DNA from: Bacteroidales bacterium
Lineage (GTDB): Bacteria; Bacteroidota; Bacteroidia; Bacteroidales; JAGOPY01
Length of the DNA stretch: 39,212 nt
NCBI GenBank assembly: GCA_023229505.1
Contig: JALNZD010000037.1
Coordinates: 1 to 39,212 of the forward strand
Reading direction: 5' to 3'
Both the position numbers and the translations under genes were made by a program. Below, one piece after another: positions 8,817 through 17,941 of the stretch. The number at the start of each line of letters is the position of its first letter. The stretch's first letter is position 1. The notes below the pieces were generated by a model. The model had not been told where the DNA came from and did no database searches. It worked only from the letters and a program-made list of their open reading frames with translations.

Positions 8817-9587
8817 GTGAGTACCTTCATTAAACCAAAAAAACACTTAGGTCAGCATTTTCTTAAGGATGATAATATAGCCCGGAAAATAGTTGACAGT
8901 TTACAGTCGGCAGAAATATCAATACTTGAAATAGGACCCGGGATGGGGGTTCTGACAAAATTTTTGCTTGAACTTCCGGACAAAGAATGCTATTTCATGG
9001 ATACCGACCGGGATTCCATCCAATACCTGAACGAAGCTTTCCCTGAACACACGGACAGGTTCATCCATGCTGATTTCTTAAAATTCGATCTTAATAAGCT
9101 CTTTTCGGGCAGGATTGCTATCATCGGAAATTTCCCTTATAACATTTCCAGCCAGATTTTATTTAAGGTACTGGATCACCGCCAACAGGTTACCCAAGTA
9201 GTTGGTATGATACAGAAAGAGGTAGCCGAGCGTTTGGCTGCCGGTCCCGGATCAAAGACATATGGTATCCTGAGTGTCCTGTTACAAGCTTATTACCGGA
9301 TCGAATACCTGTTCACTGTCAATGAAACTGTTTTCATCCCACCTCCAAAGGTCAAATCGGCGGTTATCCGCTTGAGCAGGAATGACAGGGAGAAGCTGGA
9401 CTGCGATGAGGTGCTGTTTTTCAAGGTGGTCAAAACGGCTTTTAACCAACGGAGAAAAACGCTCAGAAATTCCCTGAAGACTTTTTATATTGATTATGAA
9501 AGAGGGGAATTGGAGCATTTGGCCAGCAAGCGGGCGGAAGAGCTGGGTGTGGAGGATTTTGTAAGACTGACCCGGCTGGCGATTTAA
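8817..9587 (+). CDS. rsmA: 16S rRNA (adenine1518-N6/adenine1519-N6)-dimethyltransferase
   Basis: The product (256 residues) is a KsgA/RsmA methyltransferase that dimethylates two adjacent adenines near the 3' end of 16S rRNA during small-subunit assembly. The N-terminus has PKKHLGQHFLKD. The SAM-binding motif is ILEIGPGMGVLT (about residues 36-47), and the catalytic motif IV is NFPYNIS (about 104-110), a normal NLPY variant. The C-terminal helical domain includes FNQRRKTLRNSLK. The start is GTG at 8817, 11 bp after the TPR gene. Copy A of the 60-bp palindromic repeat begins 16 bp after the stop. Confidence 0.95.
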   Translation: MSTFIKPKKHLGQHFLKDDNIARKIVDSLQSAEISILEIGPGMGVLTKFLLELPDKECYFMDTDRDSIQYLNEAFPEHTDRFIHADFLKFDLNKLFSGRIAIIGNFPYNISSQILFKVLDHRQQVTQVVGMIQKEVAERLAAGPGSKTYGILSVLLQAYYRIEYLFTVNETVFIPPPKVKSAVIRLSRNDREKLDCDEVLFFKVVKTAFNQRRKTLRNSLKTFYIDYERGELEHLASKRAEELGVEDFVRLTRLAI

Positions 9588-9603
9588 GCTTTCCTGTTTT
9601 GTT

Positions 9604-9663
9604 GATTTACAATTTACAGTTTACAATCTAAGATCTTAGATCGGAATTTGAAAACTGTAAATC
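9604..9663. repeat. Palindromic 60-bp repeat, copy A
   Basis: This is nearly identical to copy B (10092-10152), in the same orientation. Its centre is the perfect 16-bp palindrome ATCTAAGATCTTAGAT. Outer arms ATTTACAGTTT and AAACTGTAAAT pair over 11 bp. It lies between rsmA and the four-helix-bundle gene and could fold as a hairpin in the rsmA transcript. Confidence 0.85.
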
Positions 9664-9725
9664 AATTTTTTCCCAAAGGCCGGGTATATTTTGCCATTTT
9701 TCCGGATAAATCATAAAAAATCATT

Positions 9726-10094
9726 ATGGACAGAAAAGATCTCGAAGCGAGACTGATCGATTTTTCCATCAGAATAATTGACCTGTGCCAATGCTGTGAA
9801 TTCAACGAGTTCACACATCATCTTTCAAAACAGATTGTTAGGTCGAGCAGTTCTTCAGCCTTAAACTATGGCGAAGCCCAAAGCGCGGAATCCAGAGCAG
9901 ATTTTGCACATAAGCTGAGCCTTGTTCTCAAAGAATTGCGGGAAACAAACATCAACCTTATAATCATTGATAAATCAGGAATATGCCGGCAAAAAGAGTC
10001 GATCGCTGATCTGCTGAATGAAAGCAACGAACTTGTAGCAATTTTTCAGAAGTCGGTCACGACGCTGAATAAAGGACGGAAAAAGCAGCAATAA
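9726..10094 (+). CDS. Four-helix-bundle protein (23S rRNA IVS / S23 family)
   Basis: This 122-residue, all-helical protein belongs to the family annotated as four helix bundle or 23S rRNA-intervening-sequence protein, related to the Avd protein of diversity-generating retroelements. Family hallmarks are the N-terminal LEARLIDFSIRIIDLC, the RSSSSSALNYGEAQSAES segment (about residues 39-57) and the following helix FAHKLSLVLKELRETNINL. The C-terminus is basic (KGRKKQQ). The biochemical role is not known; nucleic-acid binding has been suggested for relatives. It stands between housekeeping genes with no functional partner, and no reverse transcriptase or variable repeat is present. Its stop codon TAA (10092-10094) lies at the edge of repeat copy B. 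Confidence 0.85.
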   Translation: MDRKDLEARLIDFSIRIIDLCQCCEFNEFTHHLSKQIVRSSSSSALNYGEAQSAESRADFAHKLSLVLKELRETNINLIIIDKSGICRQKESIADLLNESNELVAIFQKSVTTLNKGRKKQQ

Positions 10095-10152
10095 TTTACA
10101 ATTTACAGTTTGCAATCTAAGATCTTAGATCGGAATTTGTAAATTGTAAATC
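10092..10152. repeat. Palindromic 60-bp repeat, copy B
   Basis: Outer arms ATTTACAATTTACA (10094-10107) and TGTAAATTGTAAAT (10138-10151) pair perfectly over 14 bp and enclose the 16-bp palindrome at 10115-10130, also present in copy A. It lies between converging genes and could serve as a two-way transcription stop, although no long T tract follows. Confidence 0.85.
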
Positions 10153-10168
10153 AGTGAAAAACCTCTTA

Positions 10169-12691
10169 TCAGTCAGTGATTACCAGTTTTTTGGTCCCAA
10201 GTTCCTTTCTGTTATCAAATAACTTAAAAAGGAATACCCCACAGGGCAAGTTTGGCAAGTCAATTCTGACTGGGGCCAGATTGCAGGAAAAATTGCCAGA
10301 GGAGACTATCTTCCCATTCATGCTGAGGATTTGATAATACAACTCTTTATCAGCCAGTGAATAACTGACCCAAATCTGATCATGAGCAGGGTTTGGAAAT
10401 ATCGACCAGGCATAATCATTGACATTCAATCCTGACTGAATTCCCACCAGTTGGTCAACAGAAAACGTGTACATCGAACGGCCATAGGTGGCTGCTACAA
10501 GCGTTCTTGTCGGCTGATGGAAGTCCAGGTCAACGATGGGGACATTCGGCAGGTTATCACCCAGCATCGACCAGTTCTGGCCGAGGTTCCGGGTTACAAA
10601 CACGCCAAAATCAGTTGCGAGGTAAAGTGTCGGATCAAGGGAAGGGTCAACGATGATATCATTTGCCGGGGCCTCTGGCAGGTCGCCGGTGATGTCCTGC
10701 CAATTCCCTCCACCGCCGGTACTGCGAAAAACATGCGGCAAGTAATTGTCATACCGGTATCCCGACAGGGTAATATAAACGGTCATTTCATCATAGGGAT
10801 CGACTGCCACGCGGGTAACCCAGCGTAAAGGCAGGCCTGAGGAAATATTTATCCAATTACTTCCCCCGTCTATAGTCCGCCATACATTGCCATCATCGGT
10901 GCCAACATAAATGAACTGGCTGTTTGAAGGGGCAACCGCAATCGTGGTAATTGTACCATATACCACATTGCTGTTTACACCGCCGTTTGTAAGGTCGGGG
11001 CTTATAACCTGCCAGGTTTCCGCCCTGTTAGTCGTTTTATACAACCTGTTCGCTCCGAAATAAAGTATTTGCGGATTATTCGGATCGAAGACAAAAGGAG
11101 TATTCCAGTTTTTGCGGTCGGAACTGCTGATACCGTTCATAGCAGAATTAAAGCTCAGCCCGCCGTTTGTTGAGCGGGCAAAGTTACCGTATTGATATTC
11201 GGCATAGATATAGTTATTATCGGACGGGTCGACGAGAACGAAAAAGCCATCGCCCCAATAGATGCTTTGCCAGTCGCCTGTACCTCCGGAAAGGGTCCGG
11301 TTAGTGCCATTATCCTGTGTCCCGCCATAAAGCCTCTGGGGGTTTTGTTCATCGACCTCGCAAGTATAAAACTGGGTGATAGGAAGATTTTCCAGGAAGG
11401 TCCAGTCCGATCCGCCGTTATTTGACAGATAAATTCCTCCATCATTGCCAAGTACAACGAAATTGTGGTTCAGGGGATGGGCAACCAGGTCATGTTGATC
11501 GACGTGTACTGCGGATGAGATCATTGGCCAGCTATTTCCTCCATCGGTTGTTTTATAAAGATCAAACCCGATGGCGTAAGCGATATCAGGGTCGACCGGG
11601 TCGATGCTGATCCGGCCGAACCACCATCCATAAGATGAATACATATCGCCAAGGTCCCCGTCGTTGGTGCGGAACCATGTATCGCCCCCGTTGTCTGACC
11701 TGTAAACACCGGCGAAATAGCCGATATTATCGGCATATATTGCATAAAGGATATTCGGATCTGATTCCGAGATATCAATCCCTATCCTTCCATTTGCAGG
11801 TGATGAGAAAGGAAGGCCGGCGGTCAGCTCTGTCCAGGAATCCCCGCCGTCATAACTGCGATAAATACCGCACCCCGGGCCACCGTAATTTCTGCGGTCC
11901 GGCCTGCGTACCCTTTCCCAGAGGGAGGCATAAAGCGTATCCGGGTGGTTGGGATGCATTACAATATCTATGGCACCGACAGAATCATTAATATATAAAA
12001 CATTATCCCAGTTTTCTCCTCCATCGATTGTACGGAATACGCCTCTTTCGGGGTTATCCGAAAAAAGCCGTCCCATGGCAGCAACAAAGCAAACCTGCGG
12101 GTCAGAAGGGTGAATGACCAACCGGCCGATACTGCCGGAATTCTCCAGGCCGAGGTTCTCCCAGGAGCTTCCGGCATCGTTGGATTTGTAAATCCCGAAA
12201 CCGTCGTAAGCCATGGAACCACCGCCCGCGTTGGCTTCTCCGGTACCAACCCAGATGATGTCCGGGTTTGACGGGGCAATGGCTATATCCCCAATAGATA
12301 TGCTGAGTTCGTCATCAAAAATGGGAACCCATGATTCGCCGGTATTTGTGGTTTTAAAAATTCCTCCGGAGGCTGCACCGGCGTAGATTGTCTGCATATC
12401 GGAAGGGTGCATGGCAACGGCAGAAATTCTTCCCCCGATATTTAACGGACCCTTGAACACCCAACCTTCGCCTCTTTCAACCCTTTCCTTCCTGATCTTT
12501 TGCGACTGCTCCCAGGCAAGCTGCCGTGCTTCATAATTAATCTCCGGGTACGGGAATGCCCTCTGAAGGAAGAACCATTCATTCGGGGTTTTCTTAACCT
12601 CAGTTTCTGCCTTCCTTCCATAATGAGTAAATAGGATCACAACCGAGATTATTGGCATGACAATGAAAAGAAAGAGGAGAATTTTTTTCAT
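10169..12691 (-). CDS. Secreted Asp-box (BNR/sortilin-like) repeat protein with T9SS sorting domain
   Basis: This 840-residue protein has an N-terminal hydrophobic export signal (MKKILLFLFIVMPIISVVIL) and then a long beta-propeller region with about twelve Asp-box motifs of the form S/T-x-D/N-x-G-x-x-W, such as KTTNTGESW, KSNDAGSSW, RTIDGGENW and KTTDGGNSW. Each probably lies in a blade of one or two propellers of the sialidase/VPS10 type. The final 75-80 residues (from IFPNPAHDQIWVSY to KKLVITD) form a type A T9SS sorting domain, so it should be secreted across the outer membrane and possibly anchored. No sialidase catalytic set was recognised. It is downstream partner of the related 1101-residue protein, 11 bp away. 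Confidence 0.88.
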   Translation of the reverse strand: MKKILLFLFIVMPIISVVILFTHYGRKAETEVKKTPNEWFFLQRAFPYPEINYEARQLAWEQSQKIRKERVERGEGWVFKGPLNIGGRISAVAMHPSDMQTIYAGAASGGIFKTTNTGESWVPIFDDELSISIGDIAIAPSNPDIIWVGTGEANAGGGSMAYDGFGIYKSNDAGSSWENLGLENSGSIGRLVIHPSDPQVCFVAAMGRLFSDNPERGVFRTIDGGENWDNVLYINDSVGAIDIVMHPNHPDTLYASLWERVRRPDRRNYGGPGCGIYRSYDGGDSWTELTAGLPFSSPANGRIGIDISESDPNILYAIYADNIGYFAGVYRSDNGGDTWFRTNDGDLGDMYSSYGWWFGRISIDPVDPDIAYAIGFDLYKTTDGGNSWPMISSAVHVDQHDLVAHPLNHNFVVLGNDGGIYLSNNGGSDWTFLENLPITQFYTCEVDEQNPQRLYGGTQDNGTNRTLSGGTGDWQSIYWGDGFFVLVDPSDNNYIYAEYQYGNFARSTNGGLSFNSAMNGISSSDRKNWNTPFVFDPNNPQILYFGANRLYKTTNRAETWQVISPDLTNGGVNSNVVYGTITTIAVAPSNSQFIYVGTDDGNVWRTIDGGSNWINISSGLPLRWVTRVAVDPYDEMTVYITLSGYRYDNYLPHVFRSTGGGGNWQDITGDLPEAPANDIIVDPSLDPTLYLATDFGVFVTRNLGQNWSMLGDNLPNVPIVDLDFHQPTRTLVAATYGRSMYTFSVDQLVGIQSGLNVNDYAWSIFPNPAHDQIWVSYSLADKELYYQILSMNGKIVSSGNFSCNLAPVRIDLPNLPCGVFLFKLFDNRKELGTKKLVITD

Positions 12692-12702
12692 ATTTTTTTA
12701 TT

Positions 12703-15700
12703 TCACCGCTTCCATTCCGGAACGCGGCCTGGTGTCCATGGGGCGCCCAATTTATCCAGTTCGTCTTCCAGTGCTTTCAGGTCTGTTTCGGCAATTTCTT
12801 TCAACTGAACCAGGATCGGAGGAAACTCCTCTTCCAGCAATGCGTATTGGTCGCGCTGGGTTTGCGTGGGAGTGGAAGTATTCCCGCAGGAAGCTTCCAT
12901 AATCGCGCCCAGCCGTGAATTAACAGAAGGAGGTGCCGGCAGGTTTTCCTCATCACTTGCTTTGGGAACCTGGCCATTCATAGCCCAGAGGATACTATCC
13001 AGCTTTTTCTCCACTTTTTCAGATTCACCCATTAAAGTAAAAGGAGCCCCGGGTGTATTCTGTATGGCCTGTTTCACATACTGGACCCGTTTCATCAGGT
13101 CTTTCGCATATTCATCAGCAGCATTCACGGCATTGATCAGAGCAGACACTTTATCCTGGAAGGCTATCAACTCCGCCCGGTCAGCCGGGGGAAGTGAGGT
13201 ATTATTAAGCACTTTGGCTTCAAACTCAACCGGACCTGCAAGTTCCTTCACTTCTCCATGGAATACCATCGACATAGAAATTGTATATTTACCCGGCATT
13301 GCCAGGATACCTCCACTTCCGGCAGAATATGGATCAAATTTTTCTTTCTTCAGATCTATCCCGTAATTTTTCGCATAACGCAAATCCCAGGTAATCCGCG
13401 AAGTACCTTTGGAGGGGCTGGTTGAAAGCTTTCTGACAATATTTCCTTTCATATCTTTTATCGTGAAGATGAGATAAGGAGGGATTTCTTTCTCTTCAGC
13501 CTTTAACTCATCCATATTCGGGATAGGAATAGGTTCTTTTTCTTCGACGAGATCTTTTTCTTTTTCCTTTCTTAATTCCTTCAGTGTTTTGGGAACATCT
13601 TTAAGATAATAAGTAAAAGTAGCGCCGAATGCAGGATTAGGGGCATAGAAGAAATTTGACCCCTGGCCATAAAGGCCGCCATCCTGGGTGAACATGAGGG
13701 CATCTTTTACCGGGAAAATATGAGATTCTTTTTCCCTTGTTTCTGTCGACAGCTCGCGGAGAGGTGCATAATTATCAAGAATATAGAAGCCCCTGCCAAA
13801 GGTTGCCAGGACAAGGTCACATTCTTTTTCCTGAATAGCGATATCCGGCACTTTAACCGTCGGGATTCCAGATTTCAACTGTGTCCAAATTTTACCGCCA
13901 TCAAGGCTGAAAAAAACGCCAAATTCAGTTCCTGCAAAAAGCAGGTTGGGATCAATAAAGTCCTGTGCAATGCTGAGGACGGTGTATTTTTCAGGAAGAT
14001 TTCCGGCGATTGACACCCAGGTTTTGCCTTTGTCATTGCTTTTCAGAAGATAGGGTTTGGAGTCATCTCTCTGGATGTTGTCAAAGCTGGCATAGACGAC
14101 ATTTTCATCAAAGCGGTCGGGCATAATATCACTGACAAATGTATATTCGGGCACCCCAGGGAATCTGACTGTCTTAGACCAGTTCTGACCGGCATCTTCG
14201 GTAACCTGGATCACGCCATCGTCAGTACCGACATAAATAAGGTCAGCTTTAACAGGTGATTCAGCTAAGGAAACCCCTGTTCCGAATAACGAAGTAGAAA
14301 CATCTTTTGCCACGGCATCCACACCCCAGTATCGGCCCATGACCGGCCAGGTATTGCGGTCGGTTTGTGTGGTGATGTCGCCGCTGATAACTTTCCATGA
14401 CTGCCCGCGGTCGTCGCTACGGAAAACCTTATTGGCAGCCATATACAGCCTTGCAGGAGAATGCGGGCTCAGGATAAATGGTGCATTCCAGTTCCATTTG
14501 TAGGTTTCTTCTCCTTTAATTGGCTCAGGACGGATCTTTGTTCTTTCACCACTTTTCTTGTCATACCGGTAGATATTTCCATACTGATAGGCAGAATAGA
14601 CGATATTCGGGTTGGTTGGCTCGATGGCCTGGAAGAAGCCGTCACCACCGAGCGTCACGATCCATTCGAAGCTCGAAACGCCATTATGGCAGGTATTCCT
14701 GCTAGGGCCGCCCAGGCTGCTGTTATCCTGAGTTCCTCCGTATACCCAGTAAAAAGGCTCGGTATTATCGACATTAACGCGATAGAACTGGGTAACCGGC
14801 AGGTTAGTCTTGAAATAATAATTCTTCCCGGCATCGAAAGTTTCATAGACTCCACCGTCGCCGCCAATCATGAAATGATCGGTATTATCGGGATCGATCC
14901 ATAAGGCGTGATCATCGACATGCCGGTCATTATTACCGACAGAATACCAGGTTTTCCCACCATCGAGTGTAACCTGCGAAACTGTTTCCATAGAATAGAC
15001 TTTATCCACATTCTTAGGATCGCAATAGATTTCATTATAATATTGGCCCTGGGCAGAATGGTCACTCATTTTCGACCATGATTCGCCGCAATCTGAGGAC
15101 CTGAAGAATCCTCCCGATTCGCCTTCTGCTTCTATAATGGCATAAACCACATTTGGGTTTGCAGAAGAAATCGCGATACCGATCCCGCCCATATCGCCAC
15201 CGGGCAAGCCTGAGGTGGTTTTATTCCATGTTTTCCCACCGTCGGTACTTTTATAGATTGCAGTTTCCGGCCCTCCGCCGATTTTTGTATAAATATGGCG
15301 GCGGCGCTGCTCAGAAGTGGCAAACATGATGTCAGCATCTTTCGGGTGGATGATCACGTTGTTTACACCGGTGTTTTCGCTGATAGCGAGTACTTTCTCC
15401 CAGCTTTTTCCACCATCATTGGTACGGTAAAGTCCGCGGTCGCCGCCCGGGCCCCAGACGGATCCTTCTGCAGCTACAAAAACCAGGTCGGTATTATCGG
15501 TGTGTATCGCGATCATACCGATCTGACGGGATTCTTTTAGTCCCATGTTTTTCCATGATTTACCCCCGTCGGTGCTTTTATATACGCCATCTCCGCAGCC
15601 GAGCGCACGCTGGTGGTTATTTTCGCCGGTACCGGCCCAGATCACGTTATGGTTTTTGGGGTCCATAGCCAGGCAGCCGATGGAATACGCGCCATAATCA

Positions 15701-16008
15701 TCGAAAACAGGCTCGAAAGTATTGCCGTTATTGATGGTTTTCCAGATATGCCCGCTGGCAACGCCCACGTAATATTCGTTATGATTGCCAGGGTTTACAG
15801 CGAAGTCCGCGATCCGGCCCGAAGTAAGTGCGGGCCCGATACTCCGGAATTTCAGACCGCCGATGTCGCCGGATTTTATTGTATCACTGATGACATTTTC
15901 TTTTTCTTTTTTTTCTTTCTGGCCAAGGGCTGGAGTTAATGCCATTGTAAAGGCGAGTAGCAGAAACATTCCTCTCACGGGGTGAGGCAATAATCTTTTA
16001 AAAAGCAT
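12703..16008 (-). CDS. Exported Asp-box (BNR/VPS10-like) repeat protein without sorting domain
   Basis: The product has 1101 residues. A signal peptide (residues 1-29, ending ALTPALGQ) leads into a propeller region of about 700 residues with eleven Asp-box motifs (KSTDGGKSW, RTNDGGKSW, KSTDGGKTW, RSSDCGESW and others). A charged linker follows (about 790-830), then a FlgD-like Ig fold (FTIKDMKGNIVRKLS, GKYTISMSM) and a helical, coiled-coil-prone tail ending VPEWKR. It resembles the next gene over the propeller but lacks a T9SS sorting domain, so it may stay in the periplasm. Proteins of this kind are often annotated as glycosyl hydrolases, but no catalytic residues support that. It is first gene of a two-gene operon. 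Confidence 0.86.
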   Translation of the reverse strand: MLFKRLLPHPVRGMFLLLAFTMALTPALGQKEKKEKENVISDTIKSGDIGGLKFRSIGPALTSGRIADFAVNPGNHNEYYVGVASGHIWKTINNGNTFEPVFDDYGAYSIGCLAMDPKNHNVIWAGTGENNHQRALGCGDGVYKSTDGGKSWKNMGLKESRQIGMIAIHTDNTDLVFVAAEGSVWGPGGDRGLYRTNDGGKSWEKVLAISENTGVNNVIIHPKDADIMFATSEQRRRHIYTKIGGGPETAIYKSTDGGKTWNKTTSGLPGGDMGGIGIAISSANPNVVYAIIEAEGESGGFFRSSDCGESWSKMSDHSAQGQYYNEIYCDPKNVDKVYSMETVSQVTLDGGKTWYSVGNNDRHVDDHALWIDPDNTDHFMIGGDGGVYETFDAGKNYYFKTNLPVTQFYRVNVDNTEPFYWVYGGTQDNSSLGGPSRNTCHNGVSSFEWIVTLGGDGFFQAIEPTNPNIVYSAYQYGNIYRYDKKSGERTKIRPEPIKGEETYKWNWNAPFILSPHSPARLYMAANKVFRSDDRGQSWKVISGDITTQTDRNTWPVMGRYWGVDAVAKDVSTSLFGTGVSLAESPVKADLIYVGTDDGVIQVTEDAGQNWSKTVRFPGVPEYTFVSDIMPDRFDENVVYASFDNIQRDDSKPYLLKSNDKGKTWVSIAGNLPEKYTVLSIAQDFIDPNLLFAGTEFGVFFSLDGGKIWTQLKSGIPTVKVPDIAIQEKECDLVLATFGRGFYILDNYAPLRELSTETREKESHIFPVKDALMFTQDGGLYGQGSNFFYAPNPAFGATFTYYLKDVPKTLKELRKEKEKDLVEEKEPIPIPNMDELKAEEKEIPPYLIFTIKDMKGNIVRKLSTSPSKGTSRITWDLRYAKNYGIDLKKEKFDPYSAGSGGILAMPGKYTISMSMVFHGEVKELAGPVEFEAKVLNNTSLPPADRAELIAFQDKVSALINAVNAADEYAKDLMKRVQYVKQAIQNTPGAPFTLMGESEKVEKKLDSILWAMNGQVPKASDEENLPAPPSVNSRLGAIMEASCGNTSTPTQTQRDQYALLEEEFPPILVQLKEIAETDLKALEDELDKLGAPWTPGRVPEWKR

Positions 16009-16067
16009 AATAATTGGCTTTTGGTTGATAAATATTTTTCAGGGGATGGTGGCTTCTCCTGAAGTTT

Positions 16068-16075
16068 CAAAGTTA
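16068..16075 (-). promoter_or_regulatory. -7 box of the two-gene Asp-box operon
   Basis: On the minus strand TAACTTTG matches TAnnTTTG. Transcription near 16061 leaves a leader of about 50 nt before the ATG at 16008. No -33 TTG is obvious. Confidence 0.45.
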
Positions 16076-16114
16076 GAAAAAGAAAGGATTATATTGATTC
16101 CTGATTTATTAATT

Positions 16115-17911
16115 TCAGGTTTGGATTAACGAATGGAAATAATCAAACACAATCCTCGCTTTGGCCTGTCCAACAGACTTTTCGAGGTCAGCCAAAGTCA
16201 GTTTGCGGATCTTGCTGACCGACTTAAAATCGGTTAGCAGTTTTTTTGCCGTTTCCTCCCCTATTCCTGTGATTATTGTCAGCTCCGTCTTCAGGGTAGC
16301 TTTCTCTCTTTTTTTTCGGTGATGGGTAATTCCGAAACGGTGTGCCTCATCCCGCAGACGTTGCAAAATTTTCAGAGTTTCCGACTTTTTATCGATATAA
16401 AGCGGAAGCGGATCGTCAGGATAGTAAATTTCTTCCAGCTTTTTGGCTATGCCGATGATGGTGATCTTCCCGCGAAGGCCGAGCTTTTCCAGGCTTTTAA
16501 GTGCAGCACTGAGCTGGCCTTTCCCCCCGTCCACCACAATGAGCTGCGGAAGAGGCTTACTCTCCTCGGTCTGTCTTTTATAACGACGGTAAATCACCTC
16601 CTCCATCGAGGCAAAATCATCCGGTCCTTCCACAGAGCGGATATTATAATGACGGTACTCATTTTTATCAGGACGGCCATTACGGAAGCAAACCATGGCT
16701 GATACCGCGTAATCGCCCTGAAAATTAGAGTTGTCAAAACATTCGATAAGGACCGGTGGTTCTTTCATCCGCAAATCTTTCATCATCGTTCCAAGTATCC
16801 TTTTACTACGGCGTTCCGGCTCCAGCAACTCGAGCTGTTTTTCTTTATCCAGCTTGTAATACTTCGCATTTCTTTCCGACAATTCGAGTAAATGTTTCTT
16901 ATCACCAATCTTTGGAACCGTGATGGTCACCCCGGGAAGTTCCAATTCCAAGGTAAAAGGGACCAGTATCTCTTTTGCCTCACTGGCCAGGCGCCGGCGC
17001 AGGTCAAATACAGCAATGGCCAGCAGCTCTTGTGGTGTCTCTTCCAACTTTTTCCTGATCTCCACCGTATACGCCTGGATGATGGCGCCGTGAGCGACTT
17101 TCAGGAAGTTTACATAAGCCGCCTCTTCCCCGTCGATGATCGAAAAAACATCCACCTCACCGATCTTTGGGTTTACAATGGTTGACTTAGCCTGGTATCT
17201 TTCCAGCAGAGTAATATTCTCCTTAACAGCCTGCGCTTTCTCAAATTCATATGCTTTTGCATGCCGGTCCATCTTTTCTTTCAGCTCTTTCATCACCCCG
17301 CTGAAGTTCCCTTTGACCATTTCCCGGATGCCTGCAAGATTTACTTCATAATTATCTGCCGCCTGCAGCCCGACACACGGGCCCAGGCAATTACCCAGAT
17401 GATATTCGAGACAAACGCTGAATTTCTTTTCCGCTATATTTTTCTCAGTGAGTTTTAAACCGCAGGTCCTCAGGGGGTAAATTTGACGAATCAATTCCAG
17501 CAGGGTATTCATCATTTTGACCGAAGCATAGGGACCGAAATATTGCGAGCCGTCACGAATTACGGTCCTGGTCGGGAAGATTCTCGGAAAAGGCTCGTTT
17601 TTAATGCAAATCCATGGGAAGGTCTTGTCATCCTTCAGCATGACATTATAACGCGGCTGATTCTCCTTGATCAGGTTATTTTCGAGCAAAAGAGCATCGA
17701 GTTCGGAGCCTACAACGATATGCCTGATGTCAGCCGTTTTGCGCACCAGCAAATTCAGCCTCCCGCCCAGATTCTCCCGGTTAAAATAGGAGGAGACCCG
17801 TTTCTTCAGGTTCTTGGCCTTGCCCACATAAAGCAACTTTCCCTCCTTGTCGTAGAACTGGTAAACTCCTGGTTTGTCGGGCAAGGAGCGTAGGAGTAGC
17901 GAAATGTCCAT
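16115..17911 (-). CDS. uvrC: UvrABC excinuclease subunit C
   Basis: UvrC makes both incisions in nucleotide excision repair. The 598-residue product has the GIY-YIG nuclease domain at residues 12-90 (PGVYQFYDKEGKLLYVGKAKNLKKRV), a UVR domain for UvrB contact (about 205-240), and the RNase H-like endonuclease domain with ECFDNSN and VVDGGKGQL (catalytic Asp residues). A C-terminal helix-hairpin-helix (TIITGIGEETAKKLL) follows. Four cysteines spaced C-x16-C-x7-C-x3-C after the first domain (CGLKL to GPCVG) resemble the iron-sulfur ligands described for E. coli UvrC. It lies 12 bp downstream of thiL and is probably co-transcribed. Confidence 0.97.
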   Translation of the reverse strand: MDISLLLRSLPDKPGVYQFYDKEGKLLYVGKAKNLKKRVSSYFNRENLGGRLNLLVRKTADIRHIVVGSELDALLLENNLIKENQPRYNVMLKDDKTFPWICIKNEPFPRIFPTRTVIRDGSQYFGPYASVKMMNTLLELIRQIYPLRTCGLKLTEKNIAEKKFSVCLEYHLGNCLGPCVGLQAADNYEVNLAGIREMVKGNFSGVMKELKEKMDRHAKAYEFEKAQAVKENITLLERYQAKSTIVNPKIGEVDVFSIIDGEEAAYVNFLKVAHGAIIQAYTVEIRKKLEETPQELLAIAVFDLRRRLASEAKEILVPFTLELELPGVTITVPKIGDKKHLLELSERNAKYYKLDKEKQLELLEPERRSKRILGTMMKDLRMKEPPVLIECFDNSNFQGDYAVSAMVCFRNGRPDKNEYRHYNIRSVEGPDDFASMEEVIYRRYKRQTEESKPLPQLIVVDGGKGQLSAALKSLEKLGLRGKITIIGIAKKLEEIYYPDDPLPLYIDKKSETLKILQRLRDEAHRFGITHHRKKREKATLKTELTIITGIGEETAKKLLTDFKSVSKIRKLTLADLEKSVGQAKARIVFDYFHSLIQT

Positions 17912-17913
17912 TA

Positions 17914-17941
17914 ATTTTAAATTCTAAATTCTAAATTTTGA
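17914..17941. repeat. Heptamer repeat at the thiL/uvrC junction
   Basis: Four 7-bp units read ATTTTAA, ATTCTAA, ATTCTAA, ATTTTGA on the plus strand. They fill the 12-bp gap between thiL and uvrC and encode the last residues of ThiL (NSKFRI, then the TAG stop). ATTCYAA units recur at 33006-33058. Confidence 0.75.

Larger units (their letters stand above)
9604..10152 (+). mobile_element. Candidate small mobile unit: four-helix-bundle gene between palindromic direct repeats
   Basis: Two copies of a 60-bp repeat, each itself palindromic, bracket a single gene of the family first found inside 23S rRNA intervening sequences. The gene's stop codon lies at the left edge of the right-hand copy. No transposase, recombinase or target-site duplication is visible, so mobility is inference from structure and from the history of this protein family. 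Confidence 0.4.

Noticed and set aside
9726..10094. Diversity-generating retroelement accessory gene (avd)
   Set aside because: No reverse transcriptase, template repeat or variable repeat is present; the gene fits the broader four-helix-bundle family.
12703..16008. Sialidase
   Set aside because: Asp-box repeats are present, but the arginine triad and other catalytic residues of sialidases were not recognised.
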